From: Stutzerimonas degradans
Lineage (GTDB): Bacteria > Pseudomonadota > Gammaproteobacteria > Pseudomonadales > Pseudomonadaceae
Assembly: GCF_024448505.1 (NCBI RefSeq)
Contig: NZ_JAMOHV010000018.1
Span: forward strand, 1 to 64,000
DNA: 64,000 nucleotides
Direction of reading: 5' to 3'
The notes beneath the pieces were generated by a model. That model was not told the DNA's origin, searched no databases, and saw only the letters and a list, made by a program, of their open reading frames with translations. The position numbers were made by a program, and so were the translations under genes. Position 1 is the first letter of the stretch. The number at the start of each line of letters is the position of its first letter. Below, one piece after another: positions 8,041 through 17,889 of this stretch.

Positions 8041-10659
8041 TCAGAGCCAGGCCAGCGCCTTGGCCTTGGCTACCGCCTGGGTACGACGCGCCACGCCGAG
8101 CTTGGTGTTGATCCGTCGCGCATGCGTCTTGACGGTATGCAGCGAGATGAACAGCTGCTCGGCAATCTCCTGATTAGAGCAGCCCTGCGCGATCAGCCGC
8201 AGCACCGTCAGCTCACGATTGCTCAACAGCACGTCATCGCCACAGGCAGGCGCCTCGCCAGGCTCGCGCTCGTACTGCTGCAATCGGTCGCGCAGGCTTT
8301 CGCCGCGGGTCGCCGCCGGAAGGATGCGCGCCAGCCATTGCGGCTGCCGGTGCTGCAGCTCGTAAAGCGGTTTGACCAGCTGCTGACGTACCGCCTCGCT
8401 GAGCGCCTTGCGCAGCTCCTGATCGGCCTCCAGCGGCTGGCCGCACGCCAACAGCGCTTCAGCCAGCGAGAAGCGGCACTCGCACGCCAACCCCAGCCGC
8501 TGCGCTCGCAGATTCCGCTCGATCAGCCCTTGCAGCGCCTGGACTGCCGCATCCGGCTGTCCCTCCAGCATGTCGATGACGGCCAGGTAGCGGCGCAAAC
8601 GCGGCAGCAGCTCGTAGAACCCGGACGGCGGCAGGAAGCGCTGGCCCTCGAACAGCTGCCGCACCTGCTCCAGCGCCGTGCGCGCCTTCTTCAGCTCGCC
8701 CTGATGCAACCAGGCGACGCCGGTAATCAGCCGCAGGATGCCGCGAAAGCGCGCCTCCGGTACGTGTCGCCATTGCGTGAGGCGCTCGGCCTCGCGCAAC
8801 CAGTGATACGCATCGGCAAATTCATGATTGCGCGCAGCCAGTTCGGCGAGGCCGACGTAGCCGAAAAAGGCGTAGGAATCGCCGCAGGTTTCGGTTTCCA
8901 GCCGCCCCTGCTGATAGGCCTCGCGGGCCTGTTCGTCCAACCCCTGATACGCCAGTAGATGCCCTTGCAGCAGCTGCAGCCGGCCGATGATCGGGCTGTG
9001 CCGAACCGTGTCGCGCAGCGCACGCAACGCCTCGTCGAGCACGCCGACGGCGCGCTCGAACTCGCCGGTCAGCTCCAGCAGTTGGATGCGATCGACGCTG
9101 AGCATCACCTCGTACAGCACGCTGCCCTTGAGCCGCGCGAGCTTCATGCCTTCGCTGTTGTAGTGCTGGGCGAGCTCGAGCTCGCTCTCAGCCATCGCGT
9201 GCTGCGTAAGCGCCTGCAGACACAGCACACGCTGCGCCCACGCATGATCGGAAAGCACCTCGAGCGCCTGCAGACAGTGCTCGCGCGCTTCGGGCTCACC
9301 GCGCAAACGGGCCAGGAAGCCGCGCAGTGCCTGCCATTGCGCCAACAGCTGGATCTGCCGACGAGCATCGGGCTGCGGGAAGAACTTGGAGAGTTCGGCC
9401 AGGCAGTCGTCGACCTCGTCGAGCCGCGCGGACACGATCAGCGCCCACCCCTGCAGCACGATCAGTCGCGTAGTACTGGCGAACAGATCCTGCGGCAGCT
9501 CGCTGCGCCACTTGAGAAAATGCGAGACGTTGTCGCCGATCAGCAACTGCTCCTGCCCGTAACGCTGCAGATAGTTCGCCGCCACCTCAGGCTGGCCGGC
9601 CCACAGCGCATGCTCGACTGCCTCGCGCATATCGCCGCGGCTGGCGAACCACTGGCAAGCACGCAGATGCACCTGCGTCGATGAGGTCGCCTCGGGAAAA
9701 CGCTGCAGCAGCAGCGCAAGCGGCCGCCACAAGCGAAACCATTCGCCGCAGTTGTCGATCTGCCGCACGAACAGCTGGAAGGTCTTGAGCACATCGAGCA
9801 GATCGGCGCCTGTGCAATCGAGCACGTGGTCGCAAAGCTCGGCGGAAAAGCGCGGCATTCGCGCGAGGGCGAACAGCGCGCGCCGGATATCCTCGCTCTG
9901 GCCCTGCAGCACTTCGCGCTGGATGTAATCGCGTAGCAACGGCGTGCCGGCCAGCAGACGTTCGCGCAGCGCCTGTTCATCGGCGTTGAGCAGCATCAGG
10001 CAAACGCCGGCAGGCCAGCCTTCGGTGCCCGCCAGCAGCTGCTGGAAACTGTCCGCGGGCAGTTGCAGCCGATAAGCACGCAGGACCTGAGCCAGCTCCT
10101 CGGCGGTGAGCGCAAGGGCAGCGGCGTCGAGCTCGAACAGATGCCCCTGCAGCAACAGACGCGGCAGCTTCCACGCCGGCTGCCGCCGACTGTTGACCCA
10201 CCAGCTGACCGAATCGGCGGTCTGCTCCAGCAGCATATCCAGACAGGCGTCCAGAGCCGGGCAGACCTCACGCGGATAATCGTCGAGCATGATCCAGAGT
10301 GGCTGGCGAACCTGTCCGAGCAGCGCGATCAGCTGCCGTTGCACATCGCCGTCCACAACCGGAAAGCCCAGCGCCGCAGCCAGCTGGGCATACAGCTCCT
10401 GCGGCGAGAAGAATCGACCACCCAGATCCAGCCAGACCAGCGTGGTATCGGCCGGCATGCGGCGGGCACATTCACTCATCAGCACCGTCTTGCCGAAACC
10501 GGCAGGTGCGCAGATCAACCGCAACCGACAGTCCGCGGCAAGCAAGGCGTCGGCGAGCCGCGGCCGCGCAACATGCGCCGGCGGCAAACGTGGAATGGTC
10601 GCAACCTGCGCCTGCGCCGTCGCGGCGCTGATCGCATCGGGGAGGAGGCGTACGGACAT
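8041..10659 (-). CDS. MalT-type LuxR family transcriptional activator (large ATP-binding)
   Basis: A LAL/MalT-architecture regulator of 872 residues. It has an N-terminal STAND NTPase with Walker A APAGFGKT (residues 51-58) and a Walker B-like LWIMLDDYP, a long helical TPR-like sensor region, and a C-terminal LuxR helix-turn-helix (SNRELTVLRLIAQG, then NQEIAEQLFISLHTVKTH). The start at 10659 is chosen over an ATG 31 codons upstream because AAGAGAAAC precedes it and the extra N-terminus has no domain. It lies downstream of the DUF1329/DUF1302 genes on the same strand, with a terminator between, so it probably controls that pair. The inducer is unknown. Confidence 0.88.
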   Translation of the reverse strand: MSVRLLPDAISAATAQAQVATIPRLPPAHVARPRLADALLAADCRLRLICAPAGFGKTVLMSECARRMPADTTLVWLDLGGRFFSPQELYAQLAAALGFPVVDGDVQRQLIALLGQVRQPLWIMLDDYPREVCPALDACLDMLLEQTADSVSWWVNSRRQPAWKLPRLLLQGHLFELDAAALALTAEELAQVLRAYRLQLPADSFQQLLAGTEGWPAGVCLMLLNADEQALRERLLAGTPLLRDYIQREVLQGQSEDIRRALFALARMPRFSAELCDHVLDCTGADLLDVLKTFQLFVRQIDNCGEWFRLWRPLALLLQRFPEATSSTQVHLRACQWFASRGDMREAVEHALWAGQPEVAANYLQRYGQEQLLIGDNVSHFLKWRSELPQDLFASTTRLIVLQGWALIVSARLDEVDDCLAELSKFFPQPDARRQIQLLAQWQALRGFLARLRGEPEAREHCLQALEVLSDHAWAQRVLCLQALTQHAMAESELELAQHYNSEGMKLARLKGSVLYEVMLSVDRIQLLELTGEFERAVGVLDEALRALRDTVRHSPIIGRLQLLQGHLLAYQGLDEQAREAYQQGRLETETCGDSYAFFGYVGLAELAARNHEFADAYHWLREAERLTQWRHVPEARFRGILRLITGVAWLHQGELKKARTALEQVRQLFEGQRFLPPSGFYELLPRLRRYLAVIDMLEGQPDAAVQALQGLIERNLRAQRLGLACECRFSLAEALLACGQPLEADQELRKALSEAVRQQLVKPLYELQHRQPQWLARILPAATRGESLRDRLQQYEREPGEAPACGDDVLLSNRELTVLRLIAQGCSNQEIAEQLFISLHTVKTHARRINTKLGVARRTQAVAKAKALAWL

Positions 10660-10855
10660 GGCAACGTTTCTCTTATTCGTATATTCAGTCCATGAAATGG
10701 CAAGCGGCTGACCAGGCGTATCCCTTGCTGGCGGTCCGCTCCACCTGTGCAACCTGACGCATCAGCAGCGTTTTGTCGACCTGCTTGTGCAATCAGCAGC
10801 CCTGTTGCACGCAGATCGCACCCAGTTCTGCGCGTGCTCTCATCCCTGCGCGCAC

Positions 10856-10885
10856 AAAAAAGGCGGCCTTCTGGCCGCCTTTTTT
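10856..10885. terminator. Bidirectional terminator
   Basis: GGCGGCC-TTCT-GGCCGCC flanked by six A on one side and six T on the other. It ends the DUF1329 transcript on the minus strand, 23 bp past the stop codon. Confidence 0.88.
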
Positions 10886-10907
10886 ACACTGCATACCCGC
10901 TCGAGGC

Positions 10908-12269
10908 TCAGCGCACCCCAGCGTTACGCAGGGCCGCTGGCGTGAAGTCACGGGCGGATGCCTTGTAACCCCAGTCGAACGGTTTTTCCTCGTTGCTCAT
11001 GCCGATCGCGATGTAGCGGCCGGAAATGATGTCGTAGAGCGACTCGAACGCGTAGGCCGGCACCTTGTGCTGGTAGTACTGCAGCATGTGCCCTTCACCC
11101 ACGCGCCACAGCTGGCCACGCCCGTCGTACAGCTCCGACTGGACGATGGTCCAGGTGTCCTCGTCAACGAAGAAACGACGCTTGGCGTAGATGTTGCGCT
11201 CGCCGCTCTTCAGGTTCGCCTCGATTTCCCACACACGGTGCAGCTCGTAGCGCGCGAGATCCTGATTGACGTGCCCGGCCTTGATGATGTCAGCGTACTT
11301 CAGATCGCTGGAGGCAATCTCGAAGCTGTTGTAGGGAATGTACAGCTCCTTCTTGCCGATCAGTTTCCAGTCGTAGCGGTCTGGCGCGCCGCTGAACATG
11401 TCGAAGTTGTCGGTGGTACGCATGCCGTCCGACGCGGTACCCGGACCGTCGTAGGCAACCTGCGGCGCACGCCGCACGCGGCGCTGGCCGGCGTTGTAGA
11501 TCCAGGCCTGACGCGGATCCTTCACCTGATCGAGCGAGTCGTGCACCAGCAGCACGTTGCCCGCCAGGCGCGACGGAGCGGTCACGCGCTGCTTGAAGAA
11601 CAGCAGCGCGTTCTTGGCGCGCTCGGCGTCCAGATCGCTCATGTCACTCGGGAAAGCGACTTCATCCTCGAAGTGGACCAGGGTGTAGCTGCCATTGGTT
11701 TGCGGAGTCGCCTGGACGATGTTGCGGCGCACGTTGCCACCGCGATAACGGGTGATGTGGTTCCAGATCACCTCGAGGCCGTTCTGCGGAATCGGGAACG
11801 CGTAGTAGCGGCTTTCGGTGAAGCCGCTGACGCCATTTCCACCTTCGACCAGCGAGACGTTCTGCGCGCTTTTCTTCGCCGCCTCATAGATCTTGTCCGG
11901 CACGGCGGCGCTACGGTGTGTCGGAAACACGCGAATCTTGTAGGTTTCCGGATAGCGTTTGAACATCGCCAGCTGACCGGCAGTCAGCTTGTCCTTGTGC
12001 TGCTCGGCATTCTGCGCGGTGATGACGAGCTTCGGCTGCTCGCCCTTGAAGGGATCGGTGAGGTGGCCGCTTTTCAGCGGTGCGGCATCGGTCGTCAGAC
12101 CACCGGTCCACTCGGGAATGCTGCCGTCGGCGTTACCGGCTTTTTCCGCGCCCAGCGGCGTCAGCGTCGTACCAAGCTTGGCGGCCTCCTCAGGAGACAC
12201 CGCCGCCATGACGCTGCTGGCGAGCAGGGAAAGAGCCAAGACACTGAACAGTTTTCTTGTTGTTTTCAT
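10908..12269 (-). CDS. DUF1329 exported protein
   Basis: 453 residues from the ATG at 12269 (16 codons inside the longest frame). This start places a clean Sec signal peptide at the N-terminus (MKTTRKLFSVLALSLLASSVMA, cut before AVSPEEAAKLG). The rest is a DUF1329 domain, with the family's IPEWTGGL motif near the mature N-terminus. DUF1329 proteins are periplasmic or outer-membrane-associated, with suggested similarity to lipoprotein-carrier folds, and are almost always paired with DUF1302. Roles proposed for such pairs involve hydrophobic-substrate traffic; none is established here. It sits 99 bp downstream of the DUF1302 gene, in one operon. Confidence 0.88.
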   Translation of the reverse strand: MKTTRKLFSVLALSLLASSVMAAVSPEEAAKLGTTLTPLGAEKAGNADGSIPEWTGGLTTDAAPLKSGHLTDPFKGEQPKLVITAQNAEQHKDKLTAGQLAMFKRYPETYKIRVFPTHRSAAVPDKIYEAAKKSAQNVSLVEGGNGVSGFTESRYYAFPIPQNGLEVIWNHITRYRGGNVRRNIVQATPQTNGSYTLVHFEDEVAFPSDMSDLDAERAKNALLFFKQRVTAPSRLAGNVLLVHDSLDQVKDPRQAWIYNAGQRRVRRAPQVAYDGPGTASDGMRTTDNFDMFSGAPDRYDWKLIGKKELYIPYNSFEIASSDLKYADIIKAGHVNQDLARYELHRVWEIEANLKSGERNIYAKRRFFVDEDTWTIVQSELYDGRGQLWRVGEGHMLQYYQHKVPAYAFESLYDIISGRYIAIGMSNEEKPFDWGYKASARDFTPAALRNAGVR

Positions 12270-12368
12270 ACGATTCCAGTTCCTCTGATCTGTTTGGCCG
12301 GAGGCCATCGGTAACACTTGTCGCTGACCGGATGTGCCGTCCGACGCACCGGTCAGCTAACGCCCCCT

Positions 12369-14249
12369 TTAGAAGTTCACGCCCACGCTGAACGCGAGGA
12401 AGTCGCGGTCGACCAGCATGTTGTAGTCGCCATCGAAGAAATCGGTGTAGGACAGGCTGGCGGTGTAGGTGTTTTGGTACTCGGCATCCAGACCGATACT
12501 GAGCGCCTTGGAATCCTCGTTGAACAGACCGTTCGGGCCATAACCATCGACGTCGTGGGAGAAAGACAGGTTCGGCTTCAGGTTGATGCCGGCGAAGACG
12601 TTGTTGTAGTCGGCGATGGCGCGCAGGCGATAGCCCCAGGAGTTGGCGGTGACGAAACCATGCCAGCCGTTGGCAGCCAGCGCGGCAGCGTCGGTAGGCG
12701 TACCGAAGTTGGCGTCGCGGCCATAGCGAACCTCGCTTGTACTCTCCAGTCCGCCAACATGCGCGTAACCAATCTCGCCCACCACAGTCACGCGCTCCGC
12801 CCCCAGCACCTGGTCGAAGAAATGCGTGAAGGTAGTTTGCAGTTGGGTGATTTCCTTGCGGTTATAGCCGCGATTATCTAGCCCTGCCCGAGTGGGGTCA
12901 GTTAGCTCAAGCGTGACGTCGGTGGTATTGATCTGGATAGGCGCGTTAGGCCGGTAACTCATTTCACCGGACCAGGCTGTGCCGGTGGGCAACGTCGTAG
13001 AGAAGCTCAAACCGTAAAGCTGGATGTCTTCAGGATATTCCAAGTAGTACTGACCGTTGCCGAGCAACACCGCGCCGCCGATCGCGGTGCCGGCCTGAGC
13101 AGCGAGTCCTCCCGCCATCTGCTGAGCCATCGGAATTGCTTGAGCCAACGGAATCCCTGCCTGCACGAGCTGCGCCACAACCGACTCGATTACCGCTTGG
13201 CCGGCTGCAGCTCCAGCCCCTTGGGCAGCAGCAAAGGTCCCAAGGCCGGCAGTATGGGTGCTCACGATCGGCGTACGACTGTGATAGTTCATGAAATAGG
13301 CACCGTACTCGGTGCTGTCGCCAAGCCAGCGCAATGCCAGGCCATACTGACCGGAGTCACGAGCATCACGGTCACCACCGCGCGGGATCATCACGCCCTC
13401 GTCGGAATAGGAAACGCCGGCGGCCGTGGCGAAGCCTCCCAATGGCCCGTTCAATGTCGAGGCAAGCGCAGCCGGCCCGACGTTGTAATTATTGTCACAG
13501 CCATCCGCCGCGACATCAGCTCCCGAGAAGAACGTTCCGCAGTTATCGACAATCGTCTGATCCCATTCCAGCTGATAGAACGCCTCCATGCTCAGGCGGT
13601 CGGTCAGGCTCTGCGAGACGTAGAGCATGTTGACCGGAATCAGGCCTTCCTTGATCTCCGCGCCCGGGCGACGGAACGCCGCGGCGTCCAGCGGGTTGAT
13701 CGAGTTGATGGAGTTGCCGATGAAGGTGCTCTCACCCCAACTCACCACCTGCCGGCCGATCCGCACGGTGCCCGGCAGCTCGCCCAGGTAATAGTTGTGA
13801 TAGAGGAACGCGTCGAGGATCTCGGCGCCGGAAGACTGGGCGGCTTCCTTGCGGTTGCTGTCGCTGATGTCCTTGAACAGGCGGCTCTCGTCCTTAAGCT
13901 CGAAGTCGTACCAGTACTTGCCGCGCACGAACGCGCCGCTGTCGCGATAGCGCAGCTCGAGGTCATGCACACCCTTGAAGATCTTGGAGAAGGTCTCGCC
14001 CTTCTTGAAGTTCAGTCGCCCGTCGTCACCAGTCTGAGTGAAGCCAGTGCCGCCATTGGCTGCGCCAACCAGGTCCATATCCCGATCCGCCATCGACCAG
14101 CTGGCGCCGATCGACATGGATGAGTCGAACTGGCCTTCGATCTCACCAATGTTGAAGTTGACCGCGTAAGCCGGTGCCGCGGTGCTCAGGGCAATCGCCA
14201 GAGCGAGGGAGGTGGGCTGGAAGATTCCTTGCCTTGTTGTTTTTGTCAT
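12369..14249 (-). CDS. DUF1302 outer-membrane-type protein
   Basis: 626 residues from the ATG at 14249, preceded by AGGAGCG. The longer frame to 14387 adds 46 residues before the signal peptide and is rejected. A signal peptide of about 29 residues ends APAYA, followed by VNFNIGEIEGQFDSSMS, typical of DUF1302. The mature protein has alternating amphipathic strands and ends in a beta-barrel-like FSVGVNF with terminal Phe, consistent with outer-membrane insertion. An Ala/Gln-rich segment around residues 335-385 looks like an extracellular or plug insertion. It is first in an operon with the DUF1329 gene. Confidence 0.88.
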   Translation of the reverse strand: MTKTTRQGIFQPTSLALAIALSTAAPAYAVNFNIGEIEGQFDSSMSIGASWSMADRDMDLVGAANGGTGFTQTGDDGRLNFKKGETFSKIFKGVHDLELRYRDSGAFVRGKYWYDFELKDESRLFKDISDSNRKEAAQSSGAEILDAFLYHNYYLGELPGTVRIGRQVVSWGESTFIGNSINSINPLDAAAFRRPGAEIKEGLIPVNMLYVSQSLTDRLSMEAFYQLEWDQTIVDNCGTFFSGADVAADGCDNNYNVGPAALASTLNGPLGGFATAAGVSYSDEGVMIPRGGDRDARDSGQYGLALRWLGDSTEYGAYFMNYHSRTPIVSTHTAGLGTFAAAQGAGAAAGQAVIESVVAQLVQAGIPLAQAIPMAQQMAGGLAAQAGTAIGGAVLLGNGQYYLEYPEDIQLYGLSFSTTLPTGTAWSGEMSYRPNAPIQINTTDVTLELTDPTRAGLDNRGYNRKEITQLQTTFTHFFDQVLGAERVTVVGEIGYAHVGGLESTSEVRYGRDANFGTPTDAAALAANGWHGFVTANSWGYRLRAIADYNNVFAGINLKPNLSFSHDVDGYGPNGLFNEDSKALSIGLDAEYQNTYTASLSYTDFFDGDYNMLVDRDFLAFSVGVNF

Positions 14250-14746
14250 GAGGCGCTCCTGGTTGGTTCGATGTACGCCAACCCTACCCAGAGCTCTGCG
14301 GAGGGTTAAGCGCACGAAGGTTTGATTTAGCCTGTCATCCTTAAGTATGAAAGACCGTCCCAGCATTGGATTTGAGCGCGATGGCAAAGCGCCGCGCTGA
14401 TGTATGGCACATCGAGCTTAGCCATGATTCCCCGGGCGGCAAAGGCCGAAATAGAGCGGCCGTGACAAAACGACACGCAAACTTGTGACGTTTATCCGAA
14501 AGTCGTAGGTGTAGCTGGGGCGGTCTCGCTGTCGCGAGCACTACGGCGCGGAAAATGAAGGCGGGACGAAGGGAAGGCGCGCGAGCGCAAAACGCCTGAT
14601 GCGTGTGGTTGCGTTACGCAGCCGCGGAGCGTTTGAGACGAAACGAAACACGATGCCGCGACGTAGCGTCATAGCGACCCGAACCTCGGGTCGCCAGGAG
14701 TGGCTCAGGTGCTATCGGATACGCCGCTCGAAAGCGGCGGCGGCTA
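14250..14746. other. Intergenic region upstream of the DUF1302-DUF1329 operon
   Basis: About 500 bp with no convincing gene. It must hold the operon promoter and probably the MalT-type regulator's sites, but I see no clear operator repeat. The part nearest hpt (14560-14740) is GC-rich with several short imperfect inverted repeats and could include the hpt terminator, though no T-tailed hairpin is evident. Confidence 0.5.
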
Positions 14747-15304
14747 TCATAGCCCTTTGACTGCGAAGATACCTGGCGCGTTGCGCCAATAGCCCTTGTA
14801 ATCCATGCCGTAACCGAAGATGAACCGGTCGATGCAGCGCAGGCCCACATAGTTGGCCTTGAGATCCGGGCGCGCCTTGCGCTGATGATCCTTGTCAATC
14901 AGCACTGCGGTGTGCACCGCGGCAGCACCGGCATGCCGGCAGAAATCGATGATCGCGCCCAGCGTGTGTCCTTCGTCGAGAATGTCATCGATGATCAGCA
15001 CATCGCGATCGATGAAGGAGATTTCCGGCTTGGCCTTCCAGAACAGCTCGCCGCCGCTGGTTTCGTTGCGATAGCGCGAAGCGTGCAGATAGGACAGCTC
15101 CAGCGGGAAATTCAGCTTGGTCATCAGCTTTCCAGCGAAGATCAGCCCGCCGTTCATCACGCAGAACACTACCGGATTACGCTCCGCCAGCTCGGCATTG
15201 ATCTTCCCGGCGACGGCGTCGATGGCCGCTTCGACTTCGGCTTCGGTGTACAGGCAGTCGCTTTCGGCCATGATCTGGCGGATGTGTACGAGATCGACGG
15301 ACAT
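14747..15304 (-). CDS. hpt: Hypoxanthine-guanine phosphoribosyltransferase
   Basis: Purine salvage: converts hypoxanthine and guanine with PRPP to IMP and GMP. 185 residues, a normal length. The PRPP-binding loop is clear (VLIIDDILDEGHTLG, residues about 100-114), as are the N-terminal FCVMNGGLIFAGKL and the C-terminal VGLRCIDRFIFGYGMDYKG. ATG at 15304. It is divergent from upp across a 285-bp gap that contains a 12-bp palindrome. Confidence 0.95.
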   Translation of the reverse strand: MSVDLVHIRQIMAESDCLYTEAEVEAAIDAVAGKINAELAERNPVVFCVMNGGLIFAGKLMTKLNFPLELSYLHASRYRNETSGGELFWKAKPEISFIDRDVLIIDDILDEGHTLGAIIDFCRHAGAAAVHTAVLIDKDHQRKARPDLKANYVGLRCIDRFIFGYGMDYKGYWRNAPGIFAVKGL

Positions 15305-15422
15305 GGAGCATTTCTCCAGATGGGCTAGCGTTGAGAAGTCAGAATCGCGGGTACGGGCCTGGTTGAAAAGTCGCCAGGCGCTCGACCGCCTGAAAAAACG
15401 ACCCGCTGCCCATGTAATCTGC

Positions 15423-15434
15423 CTGACCGGTCAG
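15423..15434. promoter_or_regulatory. 12-bp perfect palindrome between hpt and upp
   Basis: CTGACCGGTCAG, directly followed by a further TCAG. It looks like an operator half-way between two divergent nucleobase salvage genes. No regulator gene is nearby and the function is unknown. Confidence 0.35.
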
Positions 15435-15589
15435 TCAGTTCAGACCACTGTGCGGTCCTGAAGCGAAGGGACGGCACGATACTCAACCGACCCCGGCTCA
15501 GCAAGTCGTGAGATCAACGCAACCCGCGTAGCCCGTGGCACGGCGATGCTTTACTCTACGCCGGTTTAATCGAGCGCCGGAGCCGCCCC

Positions 15590-16228
15590 ATGTCTATTCG
15601 AGAGATCCGCCATCCGCTGATCCGCCACAAGCTCGGCCTGATGCGCCGTGCCGACATCAGCACCAAGAACTTCCGGGAACTGGCCCAGGAAGTCGGTTCG
15701 ATCCTCACCTACGAGGCGACCAGCGACCTACCGCTTGAGCACTGCAGCATCGACGGCTGGTGCGGCCCGGTGCAGGTCGAGAAGATTTCCGGCAAGAAGA
15801 TCACGGTGGTGCCCATCCTGCGCGCCGGCATCGGCATGCTCGACGGCGTGCTCAGTCTGATTCCCGGAGCGAAGGTGAGCGCGGTCGGCATCGCGCGCAA
15901 CGAGCAGACCCTGCAGGCGCAGACCTACCTGGAAAAACTGGTACCGGAAATCAACCAGCGTCTGGCCATCATCATCGATCCGATGCTGGCGACGGGCGGC
16001 TCGATGGTCGCCACCATCGACATGCTGAAGAAGGCCGGCTGCAAGGAAATTCGTGCACTGGTGTTGGTGGCCGCACCGGAAGGCATCGCCGCGGTCGAGC
16101 GTGCACATCCCGACGTGATGATTTTCACCGCCTCCATCGACGAGCGTCTGGACGAGAACGGCTACATCGTTCCCGGCCTGGGTGACGCCGGCGACAAGAT
16201 CTTCGGCACCAAGCAGAAGGACGTCTGA
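15590..16228 (+). CDS. upp: Uracil phosphoribosyltransferase
   Basis: Pyrimidine salvage: uracil + PRPP to UMP. 212 residues. The PRPP loop is [13 protein letters not shown] (residues about 125-137), and the C-terminal uracil-binding segment [19 protein letters not shown] is intact. It precedes uraA by 2 bp, forming the standard upp-uraA uptake and salvage operon. Confidence 0.97.
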   Translation: MSIREIRHPLIRHKLGLMRRADISTKNFRELAQEVGSILTYEATSDLPLEHCSIDGWCGPVQVEKISGKKITVVPILRAGIGMLDGVLSLIPGAKVSAVGIARNEQTLQAQTYLEKLVPEINQRLAIIIDPMLATGGSMVATIDMLKKAGCKEIRALVLVAAPEGIAAVERAHPDVMIFTASIDERLDENGYIVPGLGDAGDKIFGTKQKDV

Positions 16229-16230
16229 GC

Positions 16231-17490
16231 ATGACGAACCCGCAAGAACCTGTCGCCCGCCAGGTGCTGGCCGGTGCGCAGATGCTGTTCGTCGCGTTCG
16301 GCGCGCTGGTGCTGATGCCGCTGATCACCGGAATGGATCCCAACGTCGCACTGTTCACCGCGGGCCTCGGCACGCTGCTGTTCCAGCTGGTGACGCGACG
16401 CCAGGTGCCGGTGTTTCTGGCGTCCAGTTTCGCCTTCATCGCCCCGATCATCGCTGCCAAAGGCGAGTTCGGCCTGCCCGCAGTACTCGGTGGCGTAGTC
16501 GCGGCCGGCCTGGTCTACGTGCTGCTCGGCTTCGCCGTGCGTCTGAAAGGGCCGGCGTTCATCGACCGTCTGCTGCCGCCGGTGGTGATCGCGCCGGTGA
16601 TCATCTCCATCGGTCTGGCGCTGTCGCCGGTCGCGGCCAACATGGCGATGGGCAAAGCCGGCGACGGCAGCGCCCAGTTGGTGCCCTATGCCACCGCGAT
16701 GATGATCTCGATGCCGGCGCTGGTCACCACGCTGCTGGTCGCCGTGCTCGGCAAGGGCCTGTTCCGCCTGGTGCCGATCCTCGCCGGCGTCAGCGTCGGC
16801 TACGGACTGTCGCTGGCCTTCGGCGTGGTCGATACCGATGCCATCGTCGCCGCGCCCTGGCTGGCGATGCCCAACTTCGTCGCACCGGAGTTCCATCTGG
16901 GCGCAATCCTGTTCATGGTGCCGGTCGCGCTGGCTCCGGCCATCGAGCACATCGGCGGTGTGGTCGCAATCGGCAGCGTCACCGGTAACAACTACATCAA
17001 GCAGCCCGGCCTGCATCGCACCCTGCTGGGCGATGGCCTGGCCACGTCGGCCGCCGGTCTGTTCGGCGGCCCGCCCAACACGACCTATGCCGAGGTAACG
17101 GGCGCGGTGATGCTGACCAAGAATTACAACCCGAAGATCATGACCTGGGCAGCGATCTTCGCCATCGTTCTGGCCTTCATCGGCAAGTTCGGCGCGGGCC
17201 TGCTGAGCATTCCGGTTCCGGTGATGGGCGGAATCCTCTGCCTGTTGTTCGGTTCGATTGCAGTGGTCGGCTTGAGCACCCTGATTCGCCATCAAGTGGA
17301 CCTCTCCGAGGCACGCAACCTGATCATCGTCTCGGTCACGCTGGTATTCGGCATCGGCGGCATGGCGTTCGGTCAAGGCGAATTCAGCCTGTCAGGCATC
17401 TCGCTGTGCGCTCTCGTCGCGCTGCTGCTCAACGTGCTGTTGCCGGGCGGCGAAGGCTGGCGCAACAAGCAGCTGAACGACAGCGTTTGA
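16231..17490 (+). CDS. uraA: Uracil permease (NCS2 / UraA family)
   Basis: A nucleobase:cation symporter-2 of 419 residues with about 14 hydrophobic segments across the inner membrane. Family motifs are present: the AFIAPIIAAKGEFG re-entrant region, APAIEHIGGVVAIG with the substrate-site Glu and His, and GLFGGPPNTTYAEVTGA with the second substrate-site Glu. The gene begins 2 bp after upp; co-expression couples uracil import to its conversion to UMP. Confidence 0.95.
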   Translation: MTNPQEPVARQVLAGAQMLFVAFGALVLMPLITGMDPNVALFTAGLGTLLFQLVTRRQVPVFLASSFAFIAPIIAAKGEFGLPAVLGGVVAAGLVYVLLGFAVRLKGPAFIDRLLPPVVIAPVIISIGLALSPVAANMAMGKAGDGSAQLVPYATAMMISMPALVTTLLVAVLGKGLFRLVPILAGVSVGYGLSLAFGVVDTDAIVAAPWLAMPNFVAPEFHLGAILFMVPVALAPAIEHIGGVVAIGSVTGNNYIKQPGLHRTLLGDGLATSAAGLFGGPPNTTYAEVTGAVMLTKNYNPKIMTWAAIFAIVLAFIGKFGAGLLSIPVPVMGGILCLLFGSIAVVGLSTLIRHQVDLSEARNLIIVSVTLVFGIGGMAFGQGEFSLSGISLCALVALLLNVLLPGGEGWRNKQLNDSV

Positions 17491-17570
17491 AGCGGGTTAC
17501 ATCAGGCCGCGACGCGATCGACAGCCGCGCCACCGGTGAAATTCCTCATCGGCAGCTGGAGGATGCGCCG

Positions 17571-17837
17571 GTGAGTTGCAGCAGCTGCGCCGCCTGCTGC
17601 TGCCGTCTGGAGGTGCTGCTGTTCGGCGAGCGCGACGTGCCAGCCCGCTTCATCGACATCGACGCCTGGGGTGGGCAGGTCATGCGCCGACTGGCTGATG
17701 GCTGGTGCGCGGCGCTCGATCGCGACAGCATGCGCTGCACCATTTACGCGGTACGCCCGTTGATCTGTCGCGAATTCGAGCTGGGGTCGGCGGACTGCCT
17801 GGAAGAACGCCAAGGCAGTGCCTTGGCCTATCGCTGA
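17571..17837 (+). CDS. YkgJ family cysteine-cluster protein
   Basis: A small protein of 88 residues starting at GTG 17571, preceded by GGAGG at 17558-17562 (8-base spacing). The longer open frame back to 17406 overlaps uraA and is not used. It has the YkgJ zinc/iron-cluster cysteines: CSSCAACCC near the start, MRCTIYAVRPLICREF in the middle and a C-terminal DCLEE. Such proteins are predicted to bind metal or an Fe-S cluster; function is unknown. It lies 80 bp after uraA and may be in that transcript. Confidence 0.85.
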   Translation: MSCSSCAACCCRLEVLLFGERDVPARFIDIDAWGGQVMRRLADGWCAALDRDSMRCTIYAVRPLICREFELGSADCLEERQGSALAYR

Positions 17838-17889
17838 GTCCTGAGAAAGGGTTGCGCAGCTCCGGCCCGGAGCTGCGCGCCCGGCGGAA

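Noticed and set aside
14341-14541. Small minus-strand open frame upstream of the DUF1302 gene
   Set aside because: No ribosome binding site or domain; region is better explained as promoter DNA.
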